This document shows, one piece after another, positions 43,057 to 52,234 of a DNA stretch of 64,000 bases (the first letter of the stretch is position 1; each line of letters starts with the position of its first letter). This DNA is from Pseudarthrobacter chlorophenolicus (lineage in GTDB: Bacteria; Actinomycetota; Actinomycetes; Actinomycetales; Micrococcaceae), in assembly GCF_000962805.1 (NCBI RefSeq), contig NZ_JZTW01000009.1, positions 99,865 through 163,864 of the forward strand, written 5' to 3'. Position numbers and translations under genes: made by a program. The notes below the pieces were generated by a model. It was given only the letters and a program-made list of their open reading frames with translations. It was not told where the DNA came from and searched no databases.

Positions 43057-44100
43057 CTACGAGTGGCTGCGCGGTTTCAGTACGGGGGAGGGAGCTACTC
43101 CCTTCCCCGTTCCCATGCCGTCCAACACTTCCCGGACTGCGTCCGCCGCTGAAGTCTTTGCCTCCCACCCCAAAATCCGCTGCGCCCGCCGGGTATCCAT
43201 CACAGGTGCTCCAGCGGCCATCTCCACCCATCCCGAATCGGTGGGTTGAAGCCGCAGCCGCCACGCCAGCCCGGCGGCCCGGTGAAGCAGCCACATGGGC
43301 ACGGGGAGGATTCTCCTGGCACCCAGGATCCGGCCCAGCTCCTGGGGATCCAGGACCGGTTCGGCCGCAATGTTGAAGGCGCCGCTGGCCCGCTGGTCCA
43401 CCACACGCCAATAGGCCTCGGCCACGTCGTCGGCATGCACCGCCTGGAAGACCAGGTTGTCCGGCGCAGGCAGCAGCGGGATCCGCAGCCTGCCGGGGAG
43501 CAGCCGCGGAATGACGGGGCCCAGGAAGTACCGGCCGATTTCGCTGCCGGCGTCGCCCTGGAAGATCAGGCCCGGGCGGAGCCTGGCCACGGCAATGCCG
43601 GGCTCGGACTCCGCGAACCGGTCCAGCAGCGCTTCCTGCTCAGCTTTGTGCCGGCTGTAATGGGAGCCCTGCATTCCCTCGGCGGGCCAGGATTCATCCC
43701 TGCGCCCGTCCTTGGACGACTTGCTGTAAGCGCCCACCGAGGACGCGCAGACCACCTGCTTGACCCCCGCGGTCCTGGCTGCGTCCAGTACGTGCCTGGT
43801 CCCGTTGACGTTCGTCCGGTACAGCTGTTCGAGGTCCCGGTTGGGCTGGATCTGCCACGCGAGGTGTACGACGGCGTCAGCTCCTTCCAGCGCTGCTTCC
43901 AGCTTTTGGCGGTCCTGCTCCAGCCCCACATCAAGCGTGTGCCAGTCCACCCCTGCGTACGGAGCCTGGCTGGTATCCGGCAGGCGGCGGCTGATGCCGG
44001 CGAGCTGGAGGCTTCCCGGCTTCCTGGCGAGCTGGCCCTGCAGGTTCCGCAGGAGGGCCGTGCCGGCGTTTCCGCTGGCACCGGTGATGACAATCCGCAT
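43057..44100 (-). CDS. NAD-dependent epimerase/dehydratase family protein
   Basis: The 347-residue extended SDR has the nucleotide-binding motif ITGASGNAGTALLRNL and Tyr-x-x-x-Lys in HYSRHKAE, with upstream ASSVGAYS. It resembles sugar-nucleotide epimerases or NmrA-like proteins; the substrate is unknown. The ATG at 44100 begins the canonical N-terminus although the frame extends upstream. It is convergent with the coiled-coil protein gene and divergent from the sigma-factor gene. Confidence 0.85.
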   Translation of the reverse strand: MRIVITGASGNAGTALLRNLQGQLARKPGSLQLAGISRRLPDTSQAPYAGVDWHTLDVGLEQDRQKLEAALEGADAVVHLAWQIQPNRDLEQLYRTNVNGTRHVLDAARTAGVKQVVCASSVGAYSKSSKDGRRDESWPAEGMQGSHYSRHKAEQEALLDRFAESEPGIAVARLRPGLIFQGDAGSEIGRYFLGPVIPRLLPGRLRIPLLPAPDNLVFQAVHADDVAEAYWRVVDQRASGAFNIAAEPVLDPQELGRILGARRILPVPMWLLHRAAGLAWRLRLQPTDSGWVEMAAGAPVMDTRRAQRILGWEAKTSAADAVREVLDGMGTGKGVAPSPVLKPRSHS

Positions 44101-44170
44101 GAGGGTGCTCCTGACACAAGGTGGACGGAACTGCGTACCAGACGAGACTATCGCCAAGAAGGATTGTTTT

Positions 44171-44184
44171 ATAAGCAGGCTTAT
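44171..44184 (+). promoter_or_regulatory. ATAAGCAGGCTTAT palindrome before the sigma-factor gene
   Basis: A perfect palindromic pair ATAAGC/GCTTAT around AG lies 63 nt before the ATG of the sigma gene. It shares ATAAGCA and GCTTA with the elements at 31147 and 42031. A binding site or autoregulated promoter is possible. Confidence 0.4.
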
Positions 44185-44246
44185 GATTTGCTGCTTCTAA
44201 GTCTTGCCGCAGGCTTTCGGAACCATCCCCGAGGGAACCAACGTCA

Positions 44247-45152
44247 ATGCCAGAATCTTTCTCTCCAGTTGCAGTGGACGCTTCATTCACTCCCGCCCAT
44301 CAGTCCACGCCAACGCAAGAAACTGCTTCACCCCATGATCTACACGCCAAGTCCGGGCAGTTGCGTGAGACCTTCGAAAACGACCTTGTCCTGGGCTTCC
44401 TCGACCTCGCCGAAGCACTGGCGGCGCGCTTCGAAGCCCGCGGCCGTGAACGGGCGGACCTGAATCAAGTGGCCTATCTGGGACTGGTCAAGGCCGCACG
44501 GGGCTTCGACAGGTCCAAGGGCGAAAGCTTTCCCGCCTACGCCGCACCCACGATTACCGGGGAACTGAAGAGGTACCTCCGTGACAGGACCTGGGTGGTC
44601 CGGCCGCCACGGAACATCCAGGACCTCCGCACCAGGATGTTCAAGGCGGAGCCGGAACTGACCCAGGTGCTGGGCAGGAGTCCCAGCGTGGAGGAGCTCG
44701 CCGGGGCACTGGACACAGACCCGGCGGCAGTGCAGGAAGCCATGTCCGCATCCAGCAGCATGCACCCGGACTCCCTGGACGCGGTCAACCCGCACTCGGA
44801 CGCGCCGTCCATCGGCGATATGCTCGCCTGCCCGGACACGCCCCTGGAACGGCTGGAGGAACTGGCCTGCCTGCGCGAGGCCATGCATGACCTGGAACCG
44901 GCCGACAGGGAGCTCCTGTACCGCCGCTACTTCTGCGAGGAAACGCAGGTGCAACTGGGCAAGCGGCTAGGCATGTCGCAAATGCAGGTTTCACGCCGGC
45001 TCGCCCGCGTACTGGTGGAACTCCAGCGCCGCCTGGAAAACAGTTCCCGGCTCGACGAACCATCCAGCGAGTGCCGCGGCACCGCGGCTTCCTTGGGCCG
45101 GGCCCAGACCCGACGGGCCGGACGCTCCAACCGGAGTCGACGCTGTGATTGA
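44247..45152 (+). CDS. SigB/SigF-type alternative sigma factor
   Basis: The 301-residue sigma-70 family group 3 protein has region 2 (LNQVAYLGLVKAARGFDRSKGESFPAYAAPTITGELKRYLRDRTWVVRPPRN, here cited in pieces), region 3 (VLGRSPSVEELAGALDTDPAAV) and region 4 (DRELLYRRYFCEETQVQLGKRLGMSQMQVSRRLARVL). The C-terminal ~40 residues are Arg/Ser-rich and not conserved. It should direct RNA polymerase to general-stress promoters. No anti-sigma or anti-anti-sigma gene is adjacent, which is unusual for this class. Confidence 0.92.
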   Translation: MPESFSPVAVDASFTPAHQSTPTQETASPHDLHAKSGQLRETFENDLVLGFLDLAEALAARFEARGRERADLNQVAYLGLVKAARGFDRSKGESFPAYAAPTITGELKRYLRDRTWVVRPPRNIQDLRTRMFKAEPELTQVLGRSPSVEELAGALDTDPAAVQEAMSASSSMHPDSLDAVNPHSDAPSIGDMLACPDTPLERLEELACLREAMHDLEPADRELLYRRYFCEETQVQLGKRLGMSQMQVSRRLARVLVELQRRLENSSRLDEPSSECRGTAASLGRAQTRRAGRSNRSRRCD

Positions 45153-45316
45153 CCCGTACTGAACTCAAAACTGCACTGACTTCCGGCCCTGCCGCCGGAC
45201 GCGCCACACCTTGGATTTCCTATCTTGCCTGTTCAGCGGGCCGGTCACGTTGCTGTCTGACGCCCGGTGCGACGTTGGCCTGTTTAGGAGCAGCAGCAGG
45301 AGGGAACAGGACTGAC

Positions 45317-45853
45317 ATGGTAAGCACCACAACTGCCAAAATCCGCGCCGTCCTGTTCGACCGGGATGGAACGCTGGTGGTCGATGTTCCCTATAACGGG
45401 AACCCGGCCCTGGTACGGCCCATGCCCGGGGCGAGGGAAGTGCTGGACGCCCTCCGGGCCAGCGGCATTGCCACGGGCGTGGTCAGCAACCAATCCGGCA
45501 TTGCCCGTGGACTCATCAGCGAGGAGGACGTTGCCAGCGTCAATGCCAGGGTGGAGGAGCTCCTGGGCCCCTTCGACGTGTGGGAATTCTGCCCCCATTC
45601 GGATCAGGACAAGTGCTCCTGCCGCAAACCGGCACCGGGAATGGTCCACAGCGCCTGCCGGAAGCTGGGCATCGACGAATCCGAAGCTGCCCTGATCGGC
45701 GATATCGGCGCCGACGTCTTGGCTGCCGAGGCAGCCGGGGCAACCGGCGTCCTGGTTCCCACCCCGGTGACCAGGGCCGAGGAAGTGGCTGCGGCCCGGC
45801 TGGTGGCCCGCGACCTGGCCGGCGCCGTCCGTCTACTCCGGGAGGCACAGTAA
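45317..45853 (+). CDS. gmhB: D-glycero-D-manno-heptose-1,7-bisphosphate 7-phosphatase (GmhB-like HAD)
   Basis: This 178-residue HAD-IIIA phosphatase has catalytic Asp in VLFDRDGTLVVDVPYNG, GVVSNQSGIARGLI, a zinc-binding loop CPHSDQDKCSCRKPAPGM and GDIGADVLAAEAAGATGVLV. In heptose biosynthesis GmhB removes the 7-phosphate before adenylylation. The ATG at 45317 follows AGGGAACAGG. It opens a nine-gene plus-strand cluster with gmhA and two hldE genes; the next ATG overlaps its stop (TAATG). Confidence 0.9.
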   Translation: MVSTTTAKIRAVLFDRDGTLVVDVPYNGNPALVRPMPGAREVLDALRASGIATGVVSNQSGIARGLISEEDVASVNARVEELLGPFDVWEFCPHSDQDKCSCRKPAPGMVHSACRKLGIDESEAALIGDIGADVLAAEAAGATGVLVPTPVTRAEEVAAARLVARDLAGAVRLLREAQ

Positions 45854-46941
45854 TGGGCCGGATCCTGGTGGCGCGGCTGGACAGCATGGGCGATGTCCTC
45901 CTGGCCGGACCGGCCGTGCGGGCAGCCGCCAACGGCCGGGTCCCGGACGGCAGCGGCGCGAACCATGTGGTGATGCTGTGCGGCCGGCAGGGTGAGGCCG
46001 CTGCGGGACTCCTGCCCGGCGCCGCGGAGGTCTACAGCTGGGACAGCCCGTGGATCATGAACCCTGCACCCAAAATGGCGGGCCCCCACGCGGACCGCCT
46101 CATCGAATACGTGCGCAACTCCAGGATCACCGAAGCCGTCATCCTCACTTCCTTCCACCAGTCCCCGCTGCCGCTGGCACTCCTGCTCCGGCTGGCCGGC
46201 GTCGAGCGGATCACGGGTGCTTCCACGGACTTTGCGGGCTCCCTGCTCGATGTGCGGCTGAAACCCGGCGAGGACTTCCCCGAAGACCAGCCGGAGGCCG
46301 AACGTGCGCTGGGCATCGCCGAAGCCGCAGGATTCAGGCTCCCCCTGGGCGATGACGGCAAGCTCCACATCACTCCAGGCCCGGATGTGCATGACCTCGT
46401 CGGCGACGGTCCCTACGTAGTGGTCCACCCGGGCGCGGCTGTCCCGGCCAGGGCCTGGCCCCCGCTCCACCACGCCGCCGCCGTCGAACTCCTCCAAGGC
46501 GCCGGCCACCGTGTGGTGGTGACCGGCGGTCCCGGCGAAACCTCATTGACGGCAACAGTGGCCGGCCCCTCGGCGCTGGACCTGGGCGGACGCACCGACC
46601 TGTCCACGATGGCCGGTGTCATGGCCGGAGCCCAGGCCGTGGTCGCCGGAAACACGGGACCGGCCCACCTGGCCGCGGCCGTCGGCACCCCGGTGGTGAG
46701 CCTCTTCTCACCCGTGGTCCCGGCCATCCGGTGGGCACCGTACGGGGTGCCGCTGGAGCTGCTGGGGGACCAGAACGCGGCATGCCGGATGACCCGGGCC
46801 CGCATCTGCCCCGTCCCCGGCCACCCCTGCCTGGACTCCGTATCCCCCGAAGAAGTGGTGGCTGCCGTTGAACGCCTGATCAGCGGCGTGAGCTCCTTCA
46901 GCACCCACGTCAGCACCCGTAGAAAGGCCCGCAACAGATGA
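45853..46941 (+). CDS. Glycosyltransferase family 9 (ADP-heptose transferase type)
   Basis: The 362-residue two-domain GT-B enzyme has an N-terminus ILVARLDSMGDVLLAGPAVR and a C-terminal domain with VVHPGAAVPAR, VVVTGGPGE and GNTGPAHLAAAVGTPVVSLF, the GT9 donor-site pattern. GT9 enzymes normally transfer heptose from ADP-heptose. Here, with no LPS, the acceptor must be another envelope glycan or lipid. It is translationally coupled on both sides. Confidence 0.9.
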   Translation: MGRILVARLDSMGDVLLAGPAVRAAANGRVPDGSGANHVVMLCGRQGEAAAGLLPGAAEVYSWDSPWIMNPAPKMAGPHADRLIEYVRNSRITEAVILTSFHQSPLPLALLLRLAGVERITGASTDFAGSLLDVRLKPGEDFPEDQPEAERALGIAEAAGFRLPLGDDGKLHITPGPDVHDLVGDGPYVVVHPGAAVPARAWPPLHHAAAVELLQGAGHRVVVTGGPGETSLTATVAGPSALDLGGRTDLSTMAGVMAGAQAVVAGNTGPAHLAAAVGTPVVSLFSPVVPAIRWAPYGVPLELLGDQNAACRMTRARICPVPGHPCLDSVSPEEVVAAVERLISGVSSFSTHVSTRRKARNR

Positions 46942-47966
46942 GAATCCTGCTCTGGCATGTCCACGGATCCTGGACGGACGCCTTCGTCCGCGGCAGGCAC
47001 GAGTACCTGCTCCCAGCCCTGCCCGAAGGCGGCCCGTGGGGCCTGGGCCGCGCCGGCCGCAACTGGCCGGACTCGGTGCGGGAGGTGGACCTGGCGACGC
47101 TGGACGCAGGCTCCGTTGACGCCGTCGTGCTTCAACGGCCGGAAGAAATCAGCGAAGTCTCCGGGGTCCTGGGCCGTACCCCCGGAGTGGACCTGCCCGC
47201 GGTCTTCGTGGAGCACAACACGCCCAAGGGTGATTTCCCCTTCACCCGGCACCCGCTGGCGGACCAGAACACCATCCCCCTGGTGCACGTAACCCACTTC
47301 AACCGGCTCGCCTGGGACAACGGATCGGCCCTGTCCAAGGTCATTGAGCATGGCATCCCGGATCCCGGGCAGCTCTACACGGGGGAGCTGCCGGACCTGG
47401 GCGTGGTGGTTAACGAGCCCGTTCGCCGCGGCCGGGTGACGGGCACGGACCTGCTGCCCGCCTTCGCCGAGGTGGCGCCCCTGCAGGTGTTCGGGATGAA
47501 GACCGAAGGGCTGGCAGCCGCCGCCGGCATCGGGACGGAACGGCTCACCCCGCGCGGTGACCTGAAGACGCAGGAACTCCACCGCGAGCTGGCACGCTGC
47601 CGCGTCTACCTTCACCCCATGCGCTGGACGTCCCTGGGGCTGTCCCTCCTGGAGGCCATGCACCTGGGCATGCCCGTGGTGGTGCTGGCCGCCACCGAAG
47701 CCCCGCGGGCGGTCCCGCCGGAAGCCGGAGTGGTATCCGCGGACATCGACGAGCTGCTCCGGTGCGCGCGCAGGCTGGTGGCCGACCCGGAAGAAGCACG
47801 ACGGCGGGGCGTTGCTGCGCGCGAGGCCGCACTGGCCCGCTACGGCCTGGGCAAATTCCAGGCCAGCTGGGATGGGCTCCTGGCAGATCTCGGGCGCAGG
47901 CCCCCTGCCCGCCACCGACCGGAGGAGCAGATCCTTGTTCCGGCGCAAGAAAGGAAGACCGCATGA
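46938..47966 (+). CDS. Glycosyltransferase
   Basis: In this 342-residue GT-B-type protein, HVHGSWTDAFVRGRHEYLLP near the start and CRVYLHPMRWTSLGLSLLEAMHLGMPVV in the donor domain resemble glycosyltransferases of the GT4-like group. VEHNTPKGDFPFTRHPL is an acceptor-side signature. The donor is unknown, possibly the ADP-heptose made by neighbours. The ATG overlaps the previous stop by 4 nt. Confidence 0.82.
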   Translation: MRILLWHVHGSWTDAFVRGRHEYLLPALPEGGPWGLGRAGRNWPDSVREVDLATLDAGSVDAVVLQRPEEISEVSGVLGRTPGVDLPAVFVEHNTPKGDFPFTRHPLADQNTIPLVHVTHFNRLAWDNGSALSKVIEHGIPDPGQLYTGELPDLGVVVNEPVRRGRVTGTDLLPAFAEVAPLQVFGMKTEGLAAAAGIGTERLTPRGDLKTQELHRELARCRVYLHPMRWTSLGLSLLEAMHLGMPVVVLAATEAPRAVPPEAGVVSADIDELLRCARRLVADPEEARRRGVAAREAALARYGLGKFQASWDGLLADLGRRPPARHRPEEQILVPAQERKTA

Positions 47967-49231
47967 AGATCGCGATGATTTCCGAGCACGCCAGCCCGCT
48001 GGCAGCCCTGGGCGGGGTGGACGCCGGCGGGCAAAATGTCCACGTCGCAGCGCTGTCCGAGGCGCTGGCCAGGCGCGGCCACCAGGTCACCGTGTACACC
48101 CGCAGGGACGCGACGGAGCTTCCCGACCGCGTAAAAGTGGGGCCCGGTTTCGACGTGGTCCATGTGGACGCCGGCCCTCCGCAGCACGTTCCCAAGGACG
48201 AACTGCTGCCATTCATGGGCGAACTGGCCGACGGCGTGGCCCGGGACTGGGACCGGCGGCCGCCGGATGTGGTCCACGGACACTTCTGGATGTCCGGCCT
48301 GGCCGCGCTGGACGCCGGCCGCCGGCCCGGCCCGGGCTACCGGATCCCTGTCATCCAGACCTTCCACGCCCTGGGCACGGTCAAGCGCCGGCACCAGGGC
48401 GCCGAGGACACCAGCCCGCAGGAGCGCCGCTGGCTCGAACCCGGCGTCGGAAGGTCCGCAGACCGGATCATCGCCACCTGCTCGGACGAGGTCTTCGAAC
48501 TCAAGGCCATGGGCATCGACACGGGAAAGATATCCATCGCACCCTGCGGCGTGGACCTTGACGTCTTCGGGCCGGAGGGGCCGGCGGACGCCAAACCCAG
48601 GTCCCACCGCATCCTTTCGGTGGGCCGGCTGGTGCCCCGCAAGGGCGTGGACCTGGTGATCCGCGCCCTGCCCCACCTGCGCGCAGCGGGCTTTGCCGAC
48701 GTCGAACTCCTCATCGTGGGCGGCGGCGGGGACTCCGGTGCCCTTCACTCGGACCCGGAGGTGCGCCGGCTGCTGGGCCTCGCAGAAGAGCTCGGAGTCC
48801 AGGACCAGGTGGTGCTGGAAGGCCAGGTGCCCCGGGGGGACATGCCCGGCATCTTCCGCAGTGCCGATGCCGTGGTCTGCGCCCCTTGGTACGAGCCGTT
48901 CGGCATTGTGCCCCTCGAAGCCATGGCGTGCGGCGTGCCGGTGGTGGCCGCGGCTGTGGGCGGGCTGCGGGACACGGTGGTGGACCATGCCACCGGCCTG
49001 CATGTCCCGCCCCGCGACCCGGAAGCCATCGCGTCAGCCCTGGCCATGCTGCTCGGCAACCCCTCCCTGCGCGCCGAACTCGGCAACGCCGGCCAGCGCC
49101 GCGCCCGTGCCCGCTATTCGTGGGACCGGGTGGCCGCGGAATCCGAAAAGGCCTACAAGCTGGCGGTGGCGGGGGCCGCAGCTGGTGCCGCCGGCCCGGC
49201 AGCCATCCCCCTGGAAGGAGCGGCACTGTGA
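47963..49231 (+). CDS. Glycosyltransferase family 4
   Basis: This 422-residue enzyme resembles sucrose-phosphate synthase/mannosyltransferase-type GT4 proteins: SEHASPLAALGGVDAGGQNVHV, TFHALGTVKRRHQG, ILSVGRLVPRKGVDLVIRALP and EPFGIVPLEAMACGVPVVAAAVGG with the donor Glu. The open frame upstream is discarded because ATG 47963 overlaps the previous stop (ATGA). It is the third glycosyltransferase of the heptose cluster, so a short heptose-containing glycan is likely assembled. Confidence 0.9.
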   Translation: MKIAMISEHASPLAALGGVDAGGQNVHVAALSEALARRGHQVTVYTRRDATELPDRVKVGPGFDVVHVDAGPPQHVPKDELLPFMGELADGVARDWDRRPPDVVHGHFWMSGLAALDAGRRPGPGYRIPVIQTFHALGTVKRRHQGAEDTSPQERRWLEPGVGRSADRIIATCSDEVFELKAMGIDTGKISIAPCGVDLDVFGPEGPADAKPRSHRILSVGRLVPRKGVDLVIRALPHLRAAGFADVELLIVGGGGDSGALHSDPEVRRLLGLAEELGVQDQVVLEGQVPRGDMPGIFRSADAVVCAPWYEPFGIVPLEAMACGVPVVAAAVGGLRDTVVDHATGLHVPPRDPEAIASALAMLLGNPSLRAELGNAGQRRARARYSWDRVAAESEKAYKLAVAGAAAGAAGPAAIPLEGAAL

Positions 49232-49932
49232 CTGCTGAATCATCCCTCCGCGACATCGACCTGGCGCACCTGGCCATGGCCCCGGCGCTCCCGGCGGTGC
49301 TGCCCGGCGCCGCGTTCGTGGATTCCGCCAGTGCCGACGCCGTCCGGCTGCACCTGGACAACGTGGTTCCCGCCCTGGAATCCCTGCGCAGCCAGTCCGG
49401 CCGGCTCGCCGCCTGGGGTGTGGAGCTGGCCCAGCGGATGCTCCGCGGGCAGCGGCTGTTGGCAGCCGGCAACGGCGGGTCCGCCGCCGAGGCCCAGCAC
49501 CTCACCGCCGAACTGGTGGGGCGGTTCGACGGCGAGCGGGTCCCGTTCTCCGCCATTTCCCTCCACGCAGAAACATCCGCCATCACGGCCATCGCCAATG
49601 ACTACGGGTACGACGACGTCTTCGCCCGGCAGGTGCGCGCCCACGGCCGCTCCGGTGACGTGCTGGTCCTGCTGTCCACCAGCGGGAAAAGCCCCAACCT
49701 GCTGCGGGCCGCGGAGGCCGCGTCCCGGCTGAACATCACCACATGGGCCCTGACCGGTGCAGGGCCCAACCCGCTGGCCGCCGCCTGCGATGAGGCCGTG
49801 ATGATCGATGCCCTTAACGCGAATGCGCAGGAGGGCCACCTGATTGCCCTGCACGCCGTCTGCCGGGCCTTCGACCTGGAAGTGGGGCGCCGCCACCCGG
49901 CCGCCACGCTCCAGCAGGGAGCCCGGCCATGA
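49228..49932 (+). CDS. gmhA: Sedoheptulose-7-phosphate isomerase (phosphoheptose isomerase)
   Basis: The 234-residue SIS-domain protein has GNGGSAAEAQHLTAELVGRF, AIANDYGYDDVFARQVRAHG, LSTSGKSPNLLRAAEAA, and zinc/active-site His near the end (EGHLIALHAVCRAFD). It converts sedoheptulose-7-phosphate into D-glycero-D-manno-heptose 7-phosphate, the first step to ADP-heptose. It is longer at the N-terminus (~50 residues) than E. coli GmhA. The GTG overlaps the GT4 stop by 4 nt. Confidence 0.92.
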   Translation: MTAESSLRDIDLAHLAMAPALPAVLPGAAFVDSASADAVRLHLDNVVPALESLRSQSGRLAAWGVELAQRMLRGQRLLAAGNGGSAAEAQHLTAELVGRFDGERVPFSAISLHAETSAITAIANDYGYDDVFARQVRAHGRSGDVLVLLSTSGKSPNLLRAAEAASRLNITTWALTGAGPNPLAAACDEAVMIDALNANAQEGHLIALHAVCRAFDLEVGRRHPAATLQQGARP

Positions 49933-51389
49933 GGATCGTGGTGGTGGGCGACGTGCTGCTGGACGTTGACCTCTGCGGCGAGGCCACCCGGTTGAGCCCG
50001 GATGCACCTGTCCCGGTGGTGGACGTATCCGGGATCCGCAGCCGCGCAGGCGGCGCCGGGCTGGTGGCGCGGATGCTGGCCGGGGAAGGCTGGCCCGTCA
50101 CGCTGGTGACTGTGTTTGGCGATGACGACGCCGGCCGGCAGCTCCGCGGCCACCTCGCCGGCGTGCGCCTGGTGTCCGGCCCCAGCAGCCACCCCACACC
50201 GGTGAAAACCCGGGTCCGGGCCGGCTCCCATGCAGTGGTCCGCTTCGACCAGGGGTGCGGCAAGCCACCGGTACCGGAAATATCGGCCGGCATGCTCCGG
50301 GCAGTGGAGGACGCCGGGGCCATCATCGTGGCCGACTACGGCAGGGGAGTGGCGGCCAGCCCGGAGCTGCGGCGCCTGCTTGCCAGGCGGGCGGCCGAAG
50401 TGCCCGTCATTTGGGACCCGCATCCGTCCGGGCCGGACCCTGTGCCTGGAGTCGCCGTAGTGACGCCCAACCTGGCGGAGGCCACCAAAGCCGCCACCGC
50501 TTACGCGACCCCCGCTTCAGGTGACGGCGACGCCGGTGACCCGGCAGCCGTCGTCGGACGCATCCTGCTTGAACGTTGGCAGAGCACCGCGGTCCTGGTG
50601 ACCAAGGGCTCGGAAGGGGCCGTGCTGCTGCAGCGGGACAGCGTGTCCCCACTGGATGTTCCGGCGCCGCGGGTGGAAGCCGGGGATCCCTGCGGGGCCG
50701 GCGACCGCCTGGTGGCCGGACTGGCAGTCCACCTCCTGGCCGGCAGCACCCTGCCCGAGGCCGCGGAGCAGGCCGTCAATGATGCCGCTGACTTCCTGGG
50801 GGCCGGTGGCGTCTCGGCCTTGCCCGACCGGAGCATTGGCCATGGCTTGCTGCGGGAGGACAGCGGGGAGGCGCCGGAACCAGCTGGTGCTCCGGTGGAA
50901 CGGCCGGCAGACGGCACCACGCCGCTCCGGCGCACCACCGAGCCGCTGCTGCTGGCCCGCGCCGTCCGTGCCAACGGTGGAACGGTGGTGGCCACCGGTG
51001 GCTGCTTCGACCTGCTGCATGCCGGGCACGTTCGCTCGCTCGCAGCGGCCCGGAAAATGGGCGACTGCCTCATCGTCTGCCTGAACTCGGACAGCTCGGT
51101 CCGGCGGCTCAAGGGCGCGGAACGTCCCATCATCGGCCAGCAGGACCGGGCCGAGCTCCTGCTGGCGATGGAGTGCGTGGACGCAGTGATGGTGTTCGAC
51201 GAGGACACCCCGGAAGCTGCCCTGGACCGGCTTCGCCCTGACCTCTGGGTCAAAGGCGGGGACTACAAAGGTTCCCGGCTGCCTGAAGCGGAGCTCGTGG
51301 AGAGCTGGGGCGGCCGGTGCGTGACTGTTCCCTACCATCCGGCACGGTCCACCACCGGGTTGGCCGATGCCCTCGCGAAAGTGGGCTGA
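49929..51389 (+). CDS. hldE: Bifunctional heptose-7-P kinase/heptose-1-P adenylyltransferase, copy 1
   Basis: The 486-residue protein has an N-terminal PfkB kinase (about 1-300) with VVVGDVLLDVDLCGEATRLSPDAPVPVV, DYGRGV, VTPNLAEA and the catalytic GDPCGAGDRLVAG. A cytidylyltransferase-type domain (about 340-480) has TGGCFDLLHAGHVRSLAAARKMG, VCLNSDSSVRRLKG, RPIIGQQDRAELL and WVKGGDYKG. It phosphorylates heptose-7-P at C1 and then forms ADP-heptose. The kinase half is more divergent from E. coli HldE than the adenylyltransferase half. Overlaps gmhA by 4 nt. Confidence 0.9.
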   Translation: MRIVVVGDVLLDVDLCGEATRLSPDAPVPVVDVSGIRSRAGGAGLVARMLAGEGWPVTLVTVFGDDDAGRQLRGHLAGVRLVSGPSSHPTPVKTRVRAGSHAVVRFDQGCGKPPVPEISAGMLRAVEDAGAIIVADYGRGVAASPELRRLLARRAAEVPVIWDPHPSGPDPVPGVAVVTPNLAEATKAATAYATPASGDGDAGDPAAVVGRILLERWQSTAVLVTKGSEGAVLLQRDSVSPLDVPAPRVEAGDPCGAGDRLVAGLAVHLLAGSTLPEAAEQAVNDAADFLGAGGVSALPDRSIGHGLLREDSGEAPEPAGAPVERPADGTTPLRRTTEPLLLARAVRANGGTVVATGGCFDLLHAGHVRSLAAARKMGDCLIVCLNSDSSVRRLKGAERPIIGQQDRAELLLAMECVDAVMVFDEDTPEAALDRLRPDLWVKGGDYKGSRLPEAELVESWGGRCVTVPYHPARSTTGLADALAKVG

Positions 51390-51470
51390 CTTTCCTATTG
51401 CCCACGGTCCGCATCACACCGTCCAACCACGCAACACCTGAAGATTTGATTCCCCATTGAAAGGAACACC

Positions 51471-52172
51471 ATGACTGCAGATGCCATCAACCCCGGACGC
51501 GTACTGGTTACCGGAGGTGCCTCGGGACTGGGGGCCGCCGTCGTCGAAGCCGTCCTGAAGGCCGGGGGAACCCCCGTGGTGCTGGACCGCGATATCAGCA
51601 GCGTGTCCAGCGTGAAGGCGTTCGAAGTGGACGTTGCGGACCGGCTGGCCGTGGAAGCGGCAGTCCGGGAGGCCGCTGAAACCGTGGGCGGCCTGGACGG
51701 TGTGGTCACCGCAGCCGGCATCGACCGCTGCGGCAAGCTCGCCGACGTGGAGGCCACGGAATGGGAGAAAGTCATCGGGGTGAACCTGATGGGTACCGTC
51801 TCCGTGGTGCGCGCCGCGCTGCCCTACCTGAAGGCCAACCACGGCCGCGTCATCACCGTCGCCTCCACGCTGGGCAAGCGCGCCGTGGCCGATGCCACTG
51901 CCTATTGCGCCTCCAAGTTCGGTGTGGTGGGTTTCAGCCACGCCCTCGCGGCGGAAACCGGAGGCGAGATCGGCGTGACCACCATCATCCCCGGCGGCAT
52001 GAAGACCCGGTTCTTCGATGACCGAACCGAACAGTACAAGCCGCAGGACGATTCACGCCTGAACGATCCCGCCAACACCGCTCAGGCCATCCTGTTCGCG
52101 CTGAACCAGCCCCGGGGCTGCGAAGTCCGCGAAATGCTGATCTGCCACGAGGAAGAAGGGTCCTGGCCCTAA
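51471..52172 (+). CDS. Short-chain dehydrogenase/reductase
   Basis: This 233-residue classical SDR has VLVTGGASGLGAAVVEAVLKAG, active-site Ser in VASTLGKRAVADATAYCASKFG (Y-x-x-x-K) and a C-terminal EMLICHEEEGSWP. It is not the extended-SDR HldD epimerase, so the heptose probably keeps the D,D form. It could oxidise a sugar-nucleotide or alcohol group in the cluster's product. AAAGGAACACC precedes the ATG. Confidence 0.88.
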   Translation: MTADAINPGRVLVTGGASGLGAAVVEAVLKAGGTPVVLDRDISSVSSVKAFEVDVADRLAVEAAVREAAETVGGLDGVVTAAGIDRCGKLADVEATEWEKVIGVNLMGTVSVVRAALPYLKANHGRVITVASTLGKRAVADATAYCASKFGVVGFSHALAAETGGEIGVTTIIPGGMKTRFFDDRTEQYKPQDDSRLNDPANTAQAILFALNQPRGCEVREMLICHEEEGSWP

Positions 52173-52234
52173 CGCGGGGACCCAATACCGAATCCGGCCA
52201 CAGGCCACGTCCGCATACGACGGGAGGACCCCCA

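Noticed and set aside
45149..45316. N-terminal extension of gmhB
   Set aside because: The frame is open but Cys/Arg-rich without homology, and AGGGAACAGG decides the ATG at 45317.
51471..52172. SDR as the ADP-heptose 6-epimerase HldD
   Set aside because: HldD is an extended SDR of ~310 residues with a TGGAGFIG-type N-terminus; this is a 233-residue classical SDR with TGGASGLG and YCASK.
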